Made by a program: the position numbers and the translations under genes. From VYDC01 sp963667515 (lineage in GTDB: Bacteria > Chloroflexota > Dehalococcoidia > UBA2979), in NCBI GenBank assembly GCA_963667515.2, contig CAXXXY010000009.1:85214-149213 (forward strand): DNA of 64,000 nucleotides, given 5' to 3'. Below, piece after piece: positions 44,053 through 53,190 of this stretch (the stretch's first letter is position 1; each line of letters opens with the position of its first letter). The notes under the pieces were generated by a model, which was not told where the DNA came from, did not search any database, and saw only the letters and a list, made by a program, of their open reading frames with translations.

Positions 44053-44850
44053 ATGCTGGTCCTGGTCACGGAAGACGACGAAGAGTACGCGGAGGTCATC
44101 GCCGAGATCTTGCGGCGCGAGTCGCACGAGGTGGTGATCGCCGGGAGCGTCAACGGGGCGCTGCGCTTCGTGGAGCAGAAGACGCCCGATCTCGCCGTGC
44201 TCGACGTGATGCTGCCCGACGGCTCCGGCCACGACGTGGCGCGCGAGCTGCGGCGCCGCCAGCCGGAGCTGCCGATCCTCTTCCTCTCGAGCCTGGATCG
44301 CGCCAGCGACCGCATCGCCGCCTTCGACGCGGGCGCCGACGACTACGTCGGCAAGCCCTTCCACCCCAGCGAGTTCGTGGCGCGCGTCCGCGCGCTGGCG
44401 CGCCGCTCCGCCGGCGAGCTGCCGGTGCGGCGCCCGCAGGGCGTCGCGGTCTACGGCCTCGTCTTCGACGAGTCGAACGGCGCCGCCTACCTCGACGGCA
44501 CGAACCTCGGCTGCACGCCGCTGGAGTTCGACGTGCTGCGCGAGCTGGCGGCCGTCCCCGGGCAGGTGCTCTCGCACTCCTACCTCAACGATCGCGTGTG
44601 GGGCTACGCCTCCATGACCGACGGCACGCTGCTGAAGGGCCACATCAGCGCCATCCGCCGCAAGATGCGCGACGCGGGCGCCACCGAGGATATGGTGCGC
44701 ACCGTGCACGGCGTGGGCTACTCGCTGGTCCCGCGCGAGCCCGACGACGAGGCGGCCGCCGTCGAGTCCCCCACCGCGTTGGGGGCGGGGAGCGCTGCCG
44801 AGGCGGCCGACGCCGACGCAGCGCCCCGGCGCCGCGCTTCCGGCTCGTAG
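44053..44850 (+). CDS. OmpR/PhoB-family response regulator
   Basis: A 265-residue regulator. Receiver: LVTEDDEEYAEVIAEIL, phosphoacceptor in DLAVLDVMLPDGSGHDV, FLSSLDRASD, and Lys in YVGKPFHPSEF. Output winged helix: LGCTPLEFDVLRELAAVPG, DRVWGYASMTDGTLLKGHIS and RTVHGVGYSLV. A 35-residue acidic Ala/Asp-rich tail follows. ATG at 44053; an in-frame GTG two codons earlier is possible. No histidine kinase is adjacent. The following small membrane protein starts 15 bp downstream and is probably co-transcribed. Confidence 0.92.
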   Translation: MLVLVTEDDEEYAEVIAEILRRESHEVVIAGSVNGALRFVEQKTPDLAVLDVMLPDGSGHDVARELRRRQPELPILFLSSLDRASDRIAAFDAGADDYVGKPFHPSEFVARVRALARRSAGELPVRRPQGVAVYGLVFDESNGAAYLDGTNLGCTPLEFDVLRELAAVPGQVLSHSYLNDRVWGYASMTDGTLLKGHISAIRRKMRDAGATEDMVRTVHGVGYSLVPREPDDEAAAVESPTALGAGSAAEAADADAAPRRRASGS

Positions 44851-44865
44851 CGGCGAGCGGCGACG

Positions 44866-45087
44866 ATGGCGCTACGCGACCCCCGTCACGAGCACGACGA
44901 CGCCGAGCGTGCCGGCGCGCCGCCCCGGCGCCCCAAGCTCGAGGTGGTCCCGGGTAGCGAGAACGCCGATCTGGTCCCCGAGCGACCGCTGGACGCGGCG
45001 CGCGGCATCGTCATCGGCGTCGGGCTCTCGGTCGTGTTCGTGGGGCTGTCGCTCGCGGCGCTGCTCTACCGCTGGCTGCGCGGCTAG
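44866..45087 (+). CDS. Small single-pass membrane protein
   Basis: A 73-residue protein with a charged N-terminus (RHEHDDAERAGAPPRRPKLE) and one C-terminal membrane helix (GIVIGVGLSVVFVGLSLAAL) ending YRWLRG. No family is recognised. Its TAG stop is the last three bases of the CTAG where IS481 copy 3 inserted, so the coding sequence remains intact. Likely in one unit with the OmpR-type regulator. Confidence 0.7.
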   Translation: MALRDPRHEHDDAERAGAPPRRPKLEVVPGSENADLVPERPLDAARGIVIGVGLSVVFVGLSLAALLYRWLRG

Positions 45088-46139
45088 CTGTAGTTCCCAC
45101 GTAGGTTGTTGACAGGATGAGGGGCCTCGCCCGCTGCTGTGTGTGACAGCACGGCAGTAGCGAGGAGGGGACACCCTCATGGCCCATCGTAACGCGCGGC
45201 TGACGCCGCTGACCCGACTCGAGCTCGTGCGGGAAGTGGACGCCGGCTGGCCCCAGGCTGAGGTCGCTCGCCACTTCCGCGTCTCCCGCCACACCGTTGC
45301 CAAGTGGCTGGGGCGCTTCCGGGCGGAGGGAGCGGCAGGGCTCGAGGACCGCAGCTCCGCCCCGCGCGCGCATCCCCGGCGCACGCCGCCCGAGCTGGAG
45401 CGACGCATCTGCGCCGTGCGACGCACGCAGGGATTCGGGCCGCATCGCATCCAGTGGGCGCTCGGGGTCGCCCGCTCCACGGTCTACGCCGTGCTGCGGC
45501 GCCGCGGCCTCAACCGGCTCGACCGCCTGCACCGCGTCACCCGGGAGCCGGTCCGCTACGAGCACGACGCCCCCGGCGACCTGCTGCATCTCGACGTGAA
45601 GAAGCTCGGGCGCGTCCCCGAGGGCGGCGGCAAGCGAATGGCGCCTGGCTTCGCCGAGACGCGCTCCGGGCCGCATTCGCGGCGTTCGCTGGGGCTGGAG
45701 TACCTACACGTCGCCGTCGACGACCACAGCCGTTACGCCTACGTCTCCGTCCTGCCCGACGAGCGTGGCGCGAGCTGCGCCGCCTTCCTCGAGCAGGCGC
45801 TCGCGGCCTTCCGCCGGCGTGGCGTGCGCGTGCGCCGGGTCCTGACCGACAACGCGAAGGCCTACACCGTCGCCCGCAGCTTCCACGGCGCCGCCGCTGC
45901 CGCAGACGTGCGGCTGTCGCACACGCGGCCCTACCGCCCGCAGACGAACGGCAAAGCCGAGCGTTTCATCCAGATCCTGCAGAACGAGTGGGCCTACGCC
46001 CGCCCCTACCGCTCCAACGCCGAGCGGCTGCGCCAGCTCCCACGCTGGCTCTACCGCTACAATCACCGCCGACCGCACGGCGGCGTCGGCGGGGCCGTCC
46101 CCGCCTCCCGCCTGTGAACAACCTTCCTGGGTAGTACAG
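45088..46139 (+). mobile_element. IS481-family insertion sequence, copy 3 (1052 bp)
   Basis: Same ends as copies 1 and 2 but in the opposite orientation: CTGTAGTTCCCACG at the left and GGGTAGTACAG at the right. Flanked by CTAG at 45084-45087 and 46140-46143. It sits between the stop codons of the convergent small membrane protein gene and ligD, so it disrupts neither. It forms a direct repeat with copy 4 around ligD. Confidence 0.93.
45179..46117 (+). CDS. IS481-family transposase (copy 3, intact)
   Basis: Full-length 312-residue copy of the DDE transposase (D139, D224, E261), with no visible defect. The leader carries AGGAGGGGACACCCTC before the ATG, a slightly stronger ribosome-binding site than in the other copies (GAGGGG versus GAGAGG). 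Confidence 0.93.
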   Translation: MAHRNARLTPLTRLELVREVDAGWPQAEVARHFRVSRHTVAKWLGRFRAEGAAGLEDRSSAPRAHPRRTPPELERRICAVRRTQGFGPHRIQWALGVARSTVYAVLRRRGLNRLDRLHRVTREPVRYEHDAPGDLLHLDVKKLGRVPEGGGKRMAPGFAETRSGPHSRRSLGLEYLHVAVDDHSRYAYVSVLPDERGASCAAFLEQALAAFRRRGVRVRRVLTDNAKAYTVARSFHGAAAAADVRLSHTRPYRPQTNGKAERFIQILQNEWAYARPYRSNAERLRQLPRWLYRYNHRRPHGGVGGAVPASRL

Positions 46140-46153
46140 CTAGCCGCCCGGCT

Positions 46154-49100
46154 TCAGGGCCCCGGCGCCAGGCCCAGCGTCGAGAGTCGCTGCCGCGCGT
46201 CGAGGATCTCCGCCCACGGGTCGCCGATCGTCGCCAGCCGCGCCGGCACCGTCTCGATCGTGAGCTCGGTGGGGTAGACGCGGCCCAGCTCCTCCCAGCG
46301 CAGCGGCGTGGAGACGGGCGCGCCGGGCTTGGCGCGCGGCGAGTACGGCGCCGCCATGTTCTTGATGCGCGCGTTCTGGTTCACGTCCAGGAAGACGCGG
46401 CCGCGCCGATCCTCCGTCTTCCACTGCAGCGTCACGTCCTTCGGGTGCGCGCGCGCCAGGAACTCCGCGAAGGTCTGGCAGACGCCGCGCACCGCCTCGA
46501 AGCCGAACGCGGGCTCGCGCACGATCGGCACGTGCACGTGCAGCCCCGTCGCGCCCGAGGTCTTGACGAAGGAGGGGAGCCCCGCGGCGTCCAGCAGCTC
46601 GCGCAGCTCCAGCGCCAGCGCGACGGTGCGCTCCCAGGCGCGGCGGTTCAGCTCGGGCTCGGCGCCGTCCTGCTCGCGGCCGGAGTAGATGCAGGGATCG
46701 AGGTCGAAGAGCAGGTAGTCGGGGTAGTTGAGCAGCGAGCCGAGGATCTGGTCGCGCGATCCGCCGAACTCCCGTCCGAGCGTGGGCGCGCCGGGTTCGG
46801 GCGTGACGCGCGCCAGCGAGACGTGCAGCTCCAGGTCGGCGAGCTGGCCGAGCCACATCAGCGTGGAGAGGTTGTTGCAGAGCAGGTGCAGCCGGTCGCC
46901 GTCGGCCGTCTCGGACCACACCTCGACGGTCGCCACGGAGTCGGGGCGTCCCTGCTCCCAGTGCTTCTGGTAGAACGAGCCGCCCTCGATGCCGTTGGGG
47001 TAGCGCGTGAGCGTGAGCGGGCGGTCGTGCACGTGCCGCAGCAGCTGCGGCGCCACCCGCGCGAGGTAGAGCAGCAGCCCGCGCTTCGTGACGGCAGGGG
47101 CGCCCGTGTGCGGCGGCCACAGCGGCTTGTCGAGGTTGGTGAGGCGCACCTCCTCGCCCTCGACGGCGAGGCGCAGCGAGGGGCGCGTCGCCTCCTCGAG
47201 CTGCGCGATGACGCGCGCCGCCTCCGCCTCGATCGCGCCGCCGCCGCCCGGGGCGGCCGCGGCGGGCGCGCCCGCGACCCGGCCCGCGGGCGGTGCCGCG
47301 TCGGTGGCGCGCCGCACGATCTCGGCGGGATCGCGGTCCTCGCGCAGCCGCAGGAAGACCGGGGCGCGCAGCCCACCCGAGCTCGTGCGCTCGGCGAACT
47401 TCACCTCGACGACTAGCTCCGGGCGCACCCACGTCGCCTCGCGCGCCTCGGCGGGCACCTCGGCGAGCGGGCTCTCCGCCGTGCGCATGCCATCGAGGCG
47501 CGCGCGCAGCTCGGCGAGCTGCGCATCGCGGAAGCCCGAGCCGACCCGCGCCACATAGCGAAGCGGCGCCTCGCCGTCGCCGCTCGCGCGGTGCTCGGCG
47601 AGCGCGAGCGCACCGAAGCTGCGCCCGCGCGCCCCGTTGCCCGGCACGTAGCCGACGACGACGAACTCGTCGGAGCGGCGCGCCTTCACCTTCACCCAGC
47701 GCGCCGAGCGCCGCCCCGGCTCGTACGGCGAGTCCGCGCGCTTCGCCACGATGCCCTCGAAGCCGAGCGCGGTGGCGGCCTCGTAGGCGGCGACGCCGTC
47801 CTCCTCGACGCGCTCGACGGGCCGCACGCGCTCGGTCGGCGAGAGCACGAGCGCGAGCATGCGCTGCCGCTCGGCGAGCGGGACGCGCGCGAGGTCGTAG
47901 CCCTCCAGCTCGACGAGGTCGAAGGCGTAGAAGAGCACCGGCGTCTCCGCGGCGGCGCGCTCGATCTCACCCGCGTCCTGCAGGTTCATGCGCTGCTGCA
48001 GCCGCTCGAAGGAGGGGCGGCCCGCCTCGTCCAGCGCCACGATCTCGCCGTCGAGCAGGGCGCCCGCCAGCGGCTGCGCGGCCAGCTCGCGTACGAGCAG
48101 CGGGTAGCCGCGCGTGAGATCGACGCCGCGCCGACTGGTCAGCGTGACCGCGCTCGCGCCGTCCTCGCTGCGCTCGATCCGCGCGAGCGCCCGCACGCCG
48201 TCGAGCTTCGGCTCGAAGATCCAGCCCGCGCGCGAGAAGGGCTGCTCGGCGAGCGTGGCGAGCATCGGCGTGCGCTCGCGGCGGCGGCTCGCGGGCAGCG
48301 GGCGCACGCCGGCGAGCTCGGCAGGGCGCAGCGGAGGCGCGGCGCCCGGCTCGGGGGCACGGTGGCCCGCCTTCAAGCGCTCGATGGTGAGGTCCGAAAG
48401 CACCGAGCCCGCCTCGGCGGTGAGGTCGCGCTCGGCGTCGATGTCGGGGGTCGCGGCCTCGTCGCGGTGCTTCAGCAACAGCCAGCTCTCGCCCGTGCCG
48501 CCCTCGCCCTCGCTCGCCGAATCGGCGTCCTCCGCCTCGCCCTCGCCGCCGGCCGTGGCGCTCGCACGCCCGCGCCGCCGCCCCCGTGACGGCGCGTCGC
48601 CGGGGTGCGGGTCGGTGCGCACGAGCGCCCACGACCCCTTCATGCGGTGCCCGCGCATGCGCACGGAGATCTTTCCGTCGGCGAGCGCGGCGCGCATTCG
48701 CTCCTCCGCCTCGGCGCGGTCGTGGAAGGAGAGCGCGCCGTCCTCGTCGGGGGAGTAGCTGCCGCGGTCCCAGACGATGACCTGCCCCGCGCCGTACGCG
48801 CCCGCGGGGATCATCCCCTCGAAGCGCGCGTAGTCGAGCGGGTGGTCCTCGACGTGGGCGGCGAGCCGGCGCTCCGCGGGGTCGGTCGAGGGCCCGCGCG
48901 GCATCGCCCACGAGAGCATGACGCCGCCCAGCTCGAGCCTGAGGTCGTAGTGCAGCCGCCGCGCCGAGTGCTTCTGCACGACGAAGGTGAGCGGCCCGCC
49001 GGCCCGCGCGGCCGCCCCCGACGGCACGTCCGGGCCGGGCTCGGGCGTCCGCTCGAAGTCCCGCTTTCGTTCGTATTTGTCGAGGGGGGCCGAGGCCTTC

Positions 49101-49309
49101 TTCGAGGGGGCGGAGGTCGCCTTCGGCGAAGTGTTCGTGCTCGAGCGGGTGACGGCTCGGGCGGAGCCCGCGGCTCGCCTCGATGGCGAGGCCGCGCCCT
49201 TCGATGGCCCCGCGCGTCGCTGGGAGGCGGGTGCGACCGACTCCGAGGGCGGCGGCGGGCCGCCCGGCGCGGAGGCGTCCGGGTCGGGTCGGGGCCGGCG
49301 GCGAGGCAT
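46154..49309 (-). CDS. ligD: Multifunctional NHEJ DNA ligase LigD (phosphoesterase-ligase-polymerase)
   Basis: LigD joins double-strand breaks with Ku. The 1051-residue protein has, in order: a basic Ser/Pro/Ala leader of about 70 residues; a 3'-phosphoesterase domain (VQKHSARRLHYDLRLELGG, RFEGMIPAGAYGAGQVIVWD); an ATP-dependent ligase domain with adenylated Lys in FEPKLDGVRALARI and GFEGIVAKRADSPYEPGRRS; and a C-terminal primase-like polymerase domain (RPLTLTRYPNGIEGGSFYQK, DLDP, TSGATGLHVHVPI). The PE-LIG-POL order resembles Pseudomonas LigD and not the mycobacterial order. I chose the ATG at 49309, preceded by GAGGGAG. An IS481 copy now lies 57 bp upstream, between it and ku. Confidence 0.95.
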   Translation of the reverse strand: MPRRRPRPDPDASAPGGPPPPSESVAPASQRRAGPSKGAASPSRRAAGSARAVTRSSTNTSPKATSAPSKKASAPLDKYERKRDFERTPEPGPDVPSGAAARAGGPLTFVVQKHSARRLHYDLRLELGGVMLSWAMPRGPSTDPAERRLAAHVEDHPLDYARFEGMIPAGAYGAGQVIVWDRGSYSPDEDGALSFHDRAEAEERMRAALADGKISVRMRGHRMKGSWALVRTDPHPGDAPSRGRRRGRASATAGGEGEAEDADSASEGEGGTGESWLLLKHRDEAATPDIDAERDLTAEAGSVLSDLTIERLKAGHRAPEPGAAPPLRPAELAGVRPLPASRRRERTPMLATLAEQPFSRAGWIFEPKLDGVRALARIERSEDGASAVTLTSRRGVDLTRGYPLLVRELAAQPLAGALLDGEIVALDEAGRPSFERLQQRMNLQDAGEIERAAAETPVLFYAFDLVELEGYDLARVPLAERQRMLALVLSPTERVRPVERVEEDGVAAYEAATALGFEGIVAKRADSPYEPGRRSARWVKVKARRSDEFVVVGYVPGNGARGRSFGALALAEHRASGDGEAPLRYVARVGSGFRDAQLAELRARLDGMRTAESPLAEVPAEAREATWVRPELVVEVKFAERTSSGGLRAPVFLRLREDRDPAEIVRRATDAAPPAGRVAGAPAAAAPGGGGAIEAEAARVIAQLEEATRPSLRLAVEGEEVRLTNLDKPLWPPHTGAPAVTKRGLLLYLARVAPQLLRHVHDRPLTLTRYPNGIEGGSFYQKHWEQGRPDSVATVEVWSETADGDRLHLLCNNLSTLMWLGQLADLELHVSLARVTPEPGAPTLGREFGGSRDQILGSLLNYPDYLLFDLDPCIYSGREQDGAEPELNRRAWERTVALALELRELLDAAGLPSFVKTSGATGLHVHVPIVREPAFGFEAVRGVCQTFAEFLARAHPKDVTLQWKTEDRRGRVFLDVNQNARIKNMAAPYSPRAKPGAPVSTPLRWEELGRVYPTELTIETVPARLATIGDPWAEILDARQRLSTLGLAPGP

Positions 49310-49366
49310 CGCGCTCCCTCGCTTCGCGTGGCGCCGCTTCGGCGCGGGCGCGGCGTCGAGGGCTAG

Positions 49367-50418
49367 CTGTAGTTCCCACGTAGGTTGTTGACAGGATGAG
49401 GGGCCTCGCCCGCTGCTGTGTGTGACAGCACGGCAGTAGCGAGGAGAGGACACCCTCATGGCCCATCGTAACGCGCGGCTGACGCCGCTGACCCGACTCG
49501 AGCTCGTGCGGGAAGTGGACGCCGGCTGGCCCCAGGCTGAGGTCGCTCGCCACTTCCGCGTCTCCCGCCACACCGTTGCCAAGTGGCTGAGGCGCTTCCG
49601 GGCGGAGGGAGCGGCAGGGCTCGAGGACCGCAGCTCCGCCCCGCGCGCGCATCCCCGGCGCACGCCGCCCGAGCTGGAGCGACGCATCTGCGCCGTGCGA
49701 CGCACGCAGGGATTCGGGCCGCATCGCATCCAGTGGGCGCTCGGGGTCGCCCGCTCCACGGTCTACGCCGTGCTGCGGCGCCGCGGCCTCAACCGGCTCG
49801 ACCGCCTGCACCGCGTCACCCGGGAGCCGGTCCGCTACGAGCACGACGCCCCCGGCGACCTGCTGCATCTCGACGTGAAGAAGCTCGGGCGCGTCCCCGA
49901 GGGCGGCGGCAAGCGAATGGCGCCTGGCTTCGCCGAGACGCGCTCCGGGCCGCATTCGCGGCGTTCGCTGGGGCTGGAGTACCTACACATCGCCGTCGAC
50001 GACCACAGCCGTTACGCCTACGTCTCCGTCCTGCCCGACGAGCGTGGCGCGAGCTGCGCCGCCTTCCTCGAGCAGGCGCTCGCGGCCTTCCGCCGGCGTG
50101 GCGTGCGCGTGCGCCGGGTCCTGACCGACAACGCGAAGGCCTACACCGTCGCCCGCAGCTTCCACGGCGCCGCCGCTGCCGCAGACGTGCGGCTGTCGCA
50201 CACGCGTCCCTACCGCCCGCAGACGAACGGCAAAGCCGAGCGTTTCATCCAGATCCTGCAGAACGAGTGGGCCTACGCCCGCCCCTACCGCTCCAACGCC
50301 GAGCGGCTGCGCCAGCTCCCACGCTGGCTCTACCGCTACAATCACCGCCGACCGCACGGCGGCGTCGGCGGGGCCGTCCCCGCCTCCCGCCTGTGAACAA
50401 CCTTCCTGGGTAGTACAG
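49367..50418 (+). mobile_element. IS481-family insertion sequence, copy 4 (1052 bp), between ku and ligD
   Basis: Identical layout to copy 3; flanking CTAG at 49363-49366 and 50419-50422. The right-hand CTAG contains the ku stop codon (TAG read on the minus strand). Before insertion ku and ligD were separated by about 60 bp and probably co-transcribed. The transposase is antisense to the two repair genes. Confidence 0.93.
49458..50396 (+). CDS. IS481-family transposase (copy 4, two substitutions)
   Basis: 312 residues, DDE triad intact. Compared with copies 1 and 3 it has R for G at residue 45 (KWLRRF) and I for V at residue 178 (YLHIAV); neither hits a catalytic residue. It is potentially active. 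Confidence 0.93.
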   Translation: MAHRNARLTPLTRLELVREVDAGWPQAEVARHFRVSRHTVAKWLRRFRAEGAAGLEDRSSAPRAHPRRTPPELERRICAVRRTQGFGPHRIQWALGVARSTVYAVLRRRGLNRLDRLHRVTREPVRYEHDAPGDLLHLDVKKLGRVPEGGGKRMAPGFAETRSGPHSRRSLGLEYLHIAVDDHSRYAYVSVLPDERGASCAAFLEQALAAFRRRGVRVRRVLTDNAKAYTVARSFHGAAAAADVRLSHTRPYRPQTNGKAERFIQILQNEWAYARPYRSNAERLRQLPRWLYRYNHRRPHGGVGGAVPASRL

Positions 50419-51354
50419 CTAGCCCGCGGCCTTGCGCCGGCGCGGGGCGCGCTTGCGTCCGCCGTTGCTCGACGCGGCGGCGGGCTCGGGCTCGGCGTCG
50501 GCGGGCGCCTCGGTCGGCTCGCCATCCTCGGCGGGCTCGCCGTCCTCGGGAGGCTCGGCAGCGGGCGCGGCGCCGCCCTCGTGGCGGGCCTGCGCGGCGT
50601 CGACGCTCGCTCGGAGCGCGGCCATCAGGTCCACGACCTTGGTCGCGGGCGGCGGGCCGATCTCGCCCGACACCACCTCGCCGCCCTCCAGCTTCGAGGT
50701 GATGAGCGCGGTCAGCGCCTCGCGGTACTCGTCGACGTACTGCGTGGCGTCGAAGGGCTGCGCCATCATGTCGATGAGCGAGAGCGCCATCGTCAGCTCC
50801 TGCTCGCTGACCTCGATGTCGCCGACCTCGCCGACGGCGGGACGGATCTCGTCGGCGTGCAGCAGCGTCTCCAGCACGATGCCGCCGTCCGATGCGCGCA
50901 GGGCGCAGAGCTGCTCGCGGTTGCGGATGGCGATCTTCGCGACGCCGGTCAGGCCGCGGGTCTGCAGCGCCTTCAGCAGCAGGGCGAAGGGCTTCTCGCC
51001 GGTTTCGTCGGGCTCCAGGTAGTAGGACTTCTCGTAGTAGATCGGGTCGATCTCCGAGGCTTCGACGAAGGCCGCGAGCTGGATGGTGTGCTTGCTCGCG
51101 ACGGGCAGGACCTCGAAGTCCTCGTCCTCGACCACGACGTAGCTGTCCTTGGCGTACTCGTAGCCGCGCACGATCTCGTCGGAGGTGAGCTCGCGCTCGT
51201 CGACGGGGCACCAGCGCAGGTAGCGCACGCGCGAGTGGTCGTCGCGGTGGAGCTGGCGGAAGGAGACGTCTTTGCTCTCGGTGGCGGTGTAGAGCCGCAC
51301 CGGGATGTGGACCATCCCGAAGGTGATGGCGCCGCGCCAGATAGCCCTGGCCAT
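50419..51354 (-). CDS. ku: Non-homologous end-joining DNA-end-binding protein Ku
   Basis: Bacterial Ku forms a homodimeric ring on DNA ends and recruits LigD. The 311-residue protein shows ARAIWRGAITFGMVHIPVRL, HSRVRYLRWCPVDEREL, EIVRGYEYAKDSYVVVEDED, IYYEKSYYLEPD and MAQPFDATQYVDEYREAL, all Ku-core signatures. The C-terminal tail is acidic then basic (RKRAPRRRKAAG), the kind of extension linked to DNA and LigD binding. ATG at 51354 with GGGGAGG upstream; upstream in-frame starts lack support. The stop is inside the CTAG used by IS481 copy 4. Confidence 0.95.
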   Translation of the reverse strand: MARAIWRGAITFGMVHIPVRLYTATESKDVSFRQLHRDDHSRVRYLRWCPVDERELTSDEIVRGYEYAKDSYVVVEDEDFEVLPVASKHTIQLAAFVEASEIDPIYYEKSYYLEPDETGEKPFALLLKALQTRGLTGVAKIAIRNREQLCALRASDGGIVLETLLHADEIRPAVGEVGDIEVSEQELTMALSLIDMMAQPFDATQYVDEYREALTALITSKLEGGEVVSGEIGPPPATKVVDLMAALRASVDAAQARHEGGAAPAAEPPEDGEPAEDGEPTEAPADAEPEPAAASSNGGRKRAPRRRKAAG

Positions 51355-52324
51355 GGACCGACCTCCCCGTACGCCCCGCCGCACGCGAGAGTGCGCGCCA
51401 CTCGTCGAGGCCCGCGCGCGCCCTCGCACGCCACGCCCCGCGAGTCGAGCGTCTCAGTATAGCGGCCCGCCGTCAGTCCGCGCTTACGAAGTGGCACCCG
51501 CGCGGCGAGCGGTAGGATGCGGGCATGCACAGGATCGCCGTGGGTGGTGCGGGCCTGAGCTTCGCCGCGCTACTTGCTTTCGCGGCCACGGCGCTTAGTA
51601 GAAGCGATCCGTTGTGGGCGTGGATCGTGTCAGCCGTTTGCCTAGCAGCGCTTGGCACATTCGGGATCGTCTATTGGGCCACGCGTCCGAGAAGCGCCTC
51701 CTCGCGCCGGTCCACCATCGATCTCCCGATGCGCCCTCCGATCCGGCATCAGATTCAGCAACGAATGGCTCCTGAAGATCGACCACGAGCGCTGGGAGGA
51801 AACTCCGCACGGTCAGGTCCTCGCCGCCCATCTCTGTGTCGAGAACTTGACCGCCGCACACAGGCAGGTGCCAGCCCTTGAGATCACGACTGGTGCGCTC
51901 CGCCGCTCCGATCCGCTCGATCGCGAATGCGAGCGTGTTCGTGCTGAGCTACCCGAGATCCCTGCGGCAACGTTCGGTTTCTCGGAGGTCGATGGCTGGC
52001 TGATCGCGCCTATCGCTCCGGTTCAGCGGAGGCCGTCCTGCCTACATCGTCAGGTCGGATGACGTGCCGGGTGACTGGAGGGGGATTGACCGGCCTTCCT
52101 CGGACGAGCCACGCATGCGGCGCGATGGGGAAGCCGCTGACATCGTGGATCGTCTGGCTGAATGGCACTGGTGGGGCGGCCACTTGCTTGAAGAGGTCAA
52201 GTCCACCGAAGAGATGTACCAGAGCGATCCCGACCACTGGACCAGGTATCTCGGCGGTAGCGAGGAGAGCGCGCGAGACAAGCTCTTCGAAGATCACCGC
52301 GCGAAACTGACCTGCCCCCGGTAT

Positions 52325-53161
52325 TCATACCACCTGCAGAGTTAGAGATTCCGCGTTCAGCACGGGCTTGCCCACCGCGACCTCGGGTGCCGGGGATCGG
52401 TATCCGAGCGATGAGTGCGGACGGATCTGGTTGTACTCGTTGCGCCACGTCTCGATCAGTACCTGGGCCTCGAACAGCGTGTCGAAGCGCTCGCCGTTCA
52501 GGTGCTCGTCGCGCAGCCGCCCGTTGAACGACTCGATGTAGCCGTTCTCCCACGGGCTGCCCGGCTCGATGAAGAGCGTCTCCACATCGACGCGCGCCAG
52601 CCACCGCCGCACCGCCCGCGCCGTGAACTCCGGCCCATTGTCCGAACGGATGTAGCTCGGCGGTCCGCGCCTGACGCAGAGCTCGGCCAGCACGGCGAGC
52701 ACGTCCTGTGAGCTCAGCCGGCGGGCCACCTCGATCGCGAGACACTCCCGGGTGTACTCGTCGACCACCGTCAGCATCCGCAGCTTGCGCCCGTCGGCGG
52801 TGTGGTCGAGCACGAAGTCGTAGGCCCAGACATGGTTCGGGTGCTCGGCGCGCAGCCGCACGATCGAGCCATCCGCGAGCCACAGCCGGCCGCGCTTCGG
52901 CTGCTTCTGAGTTACGCGTAGCCCTTCCTGCCGCCAGAGCCGCTCCACCCGCTTGTGGTTCACCTGCCAGCCCTCGCGGTGCAGCAGGGCGGTGATCCGC
53001 CGGTAGCCGTAGCGCCCGAAGCGGGTGGCCAGCGCCACGACGCGAGCGGTGAGCGCGGCCTCGTCGGCCGACTCCCGCGGGAGGTAGCGCTCGGTGGCAC
53101 GGGCCTGCCCGACGATGGTGCAGGCCCGTCGTCCCGACACCGCAAACTGCTGCTGCATCAA
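52325..53161 (-). CDS. IS407-type transposase OrfB
   Basis: The catalytic part of the transposase: HTH_21-like RFGRYGYRRITALLHREGW, then the integrase core with D in HVWAYDFVLDHT, D in YIRSDNGPEFTA and E in WENGYIESFNGRLRDE, ending RPHSSLGYRSPAPE. The frame stays open upstream of the first ATG (SPAKRRRAVTLMQQQ), so the natural product is probably an OrfA-OrfB fusion made by -1 frameshifting at 53197-53203, extending from 53475 to 52325. Confidence 0.9.
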   Translation of the reverse strand: MMQQQFAVSGRRACTIVGQARATERYLPRESADEAALTARVVALATRFGRYGYRRITALLHREGWQVNHKRVERLWRQEGLRVTQKQPKRGRLWLADGSIVRLRAEHPNHVWAYDFVLDHTADGRKLRMLTVVDEYTRECLAIEVARRLSSQDVLAVLAELCVRRGPPSYIRSDNGPEFTARAVRRWLARVDVETLFIEPGSPWENGYIESFNGRLRDEHLNGERFDTLFEAQVLIETWRNEYNQIRPHSSLGYRSPAPEVAVGKPVLNAESLTLQVV

Positions 53162-53190
53162 CGTGACCGCCCGGCGGCGCTTCGCCGGGC

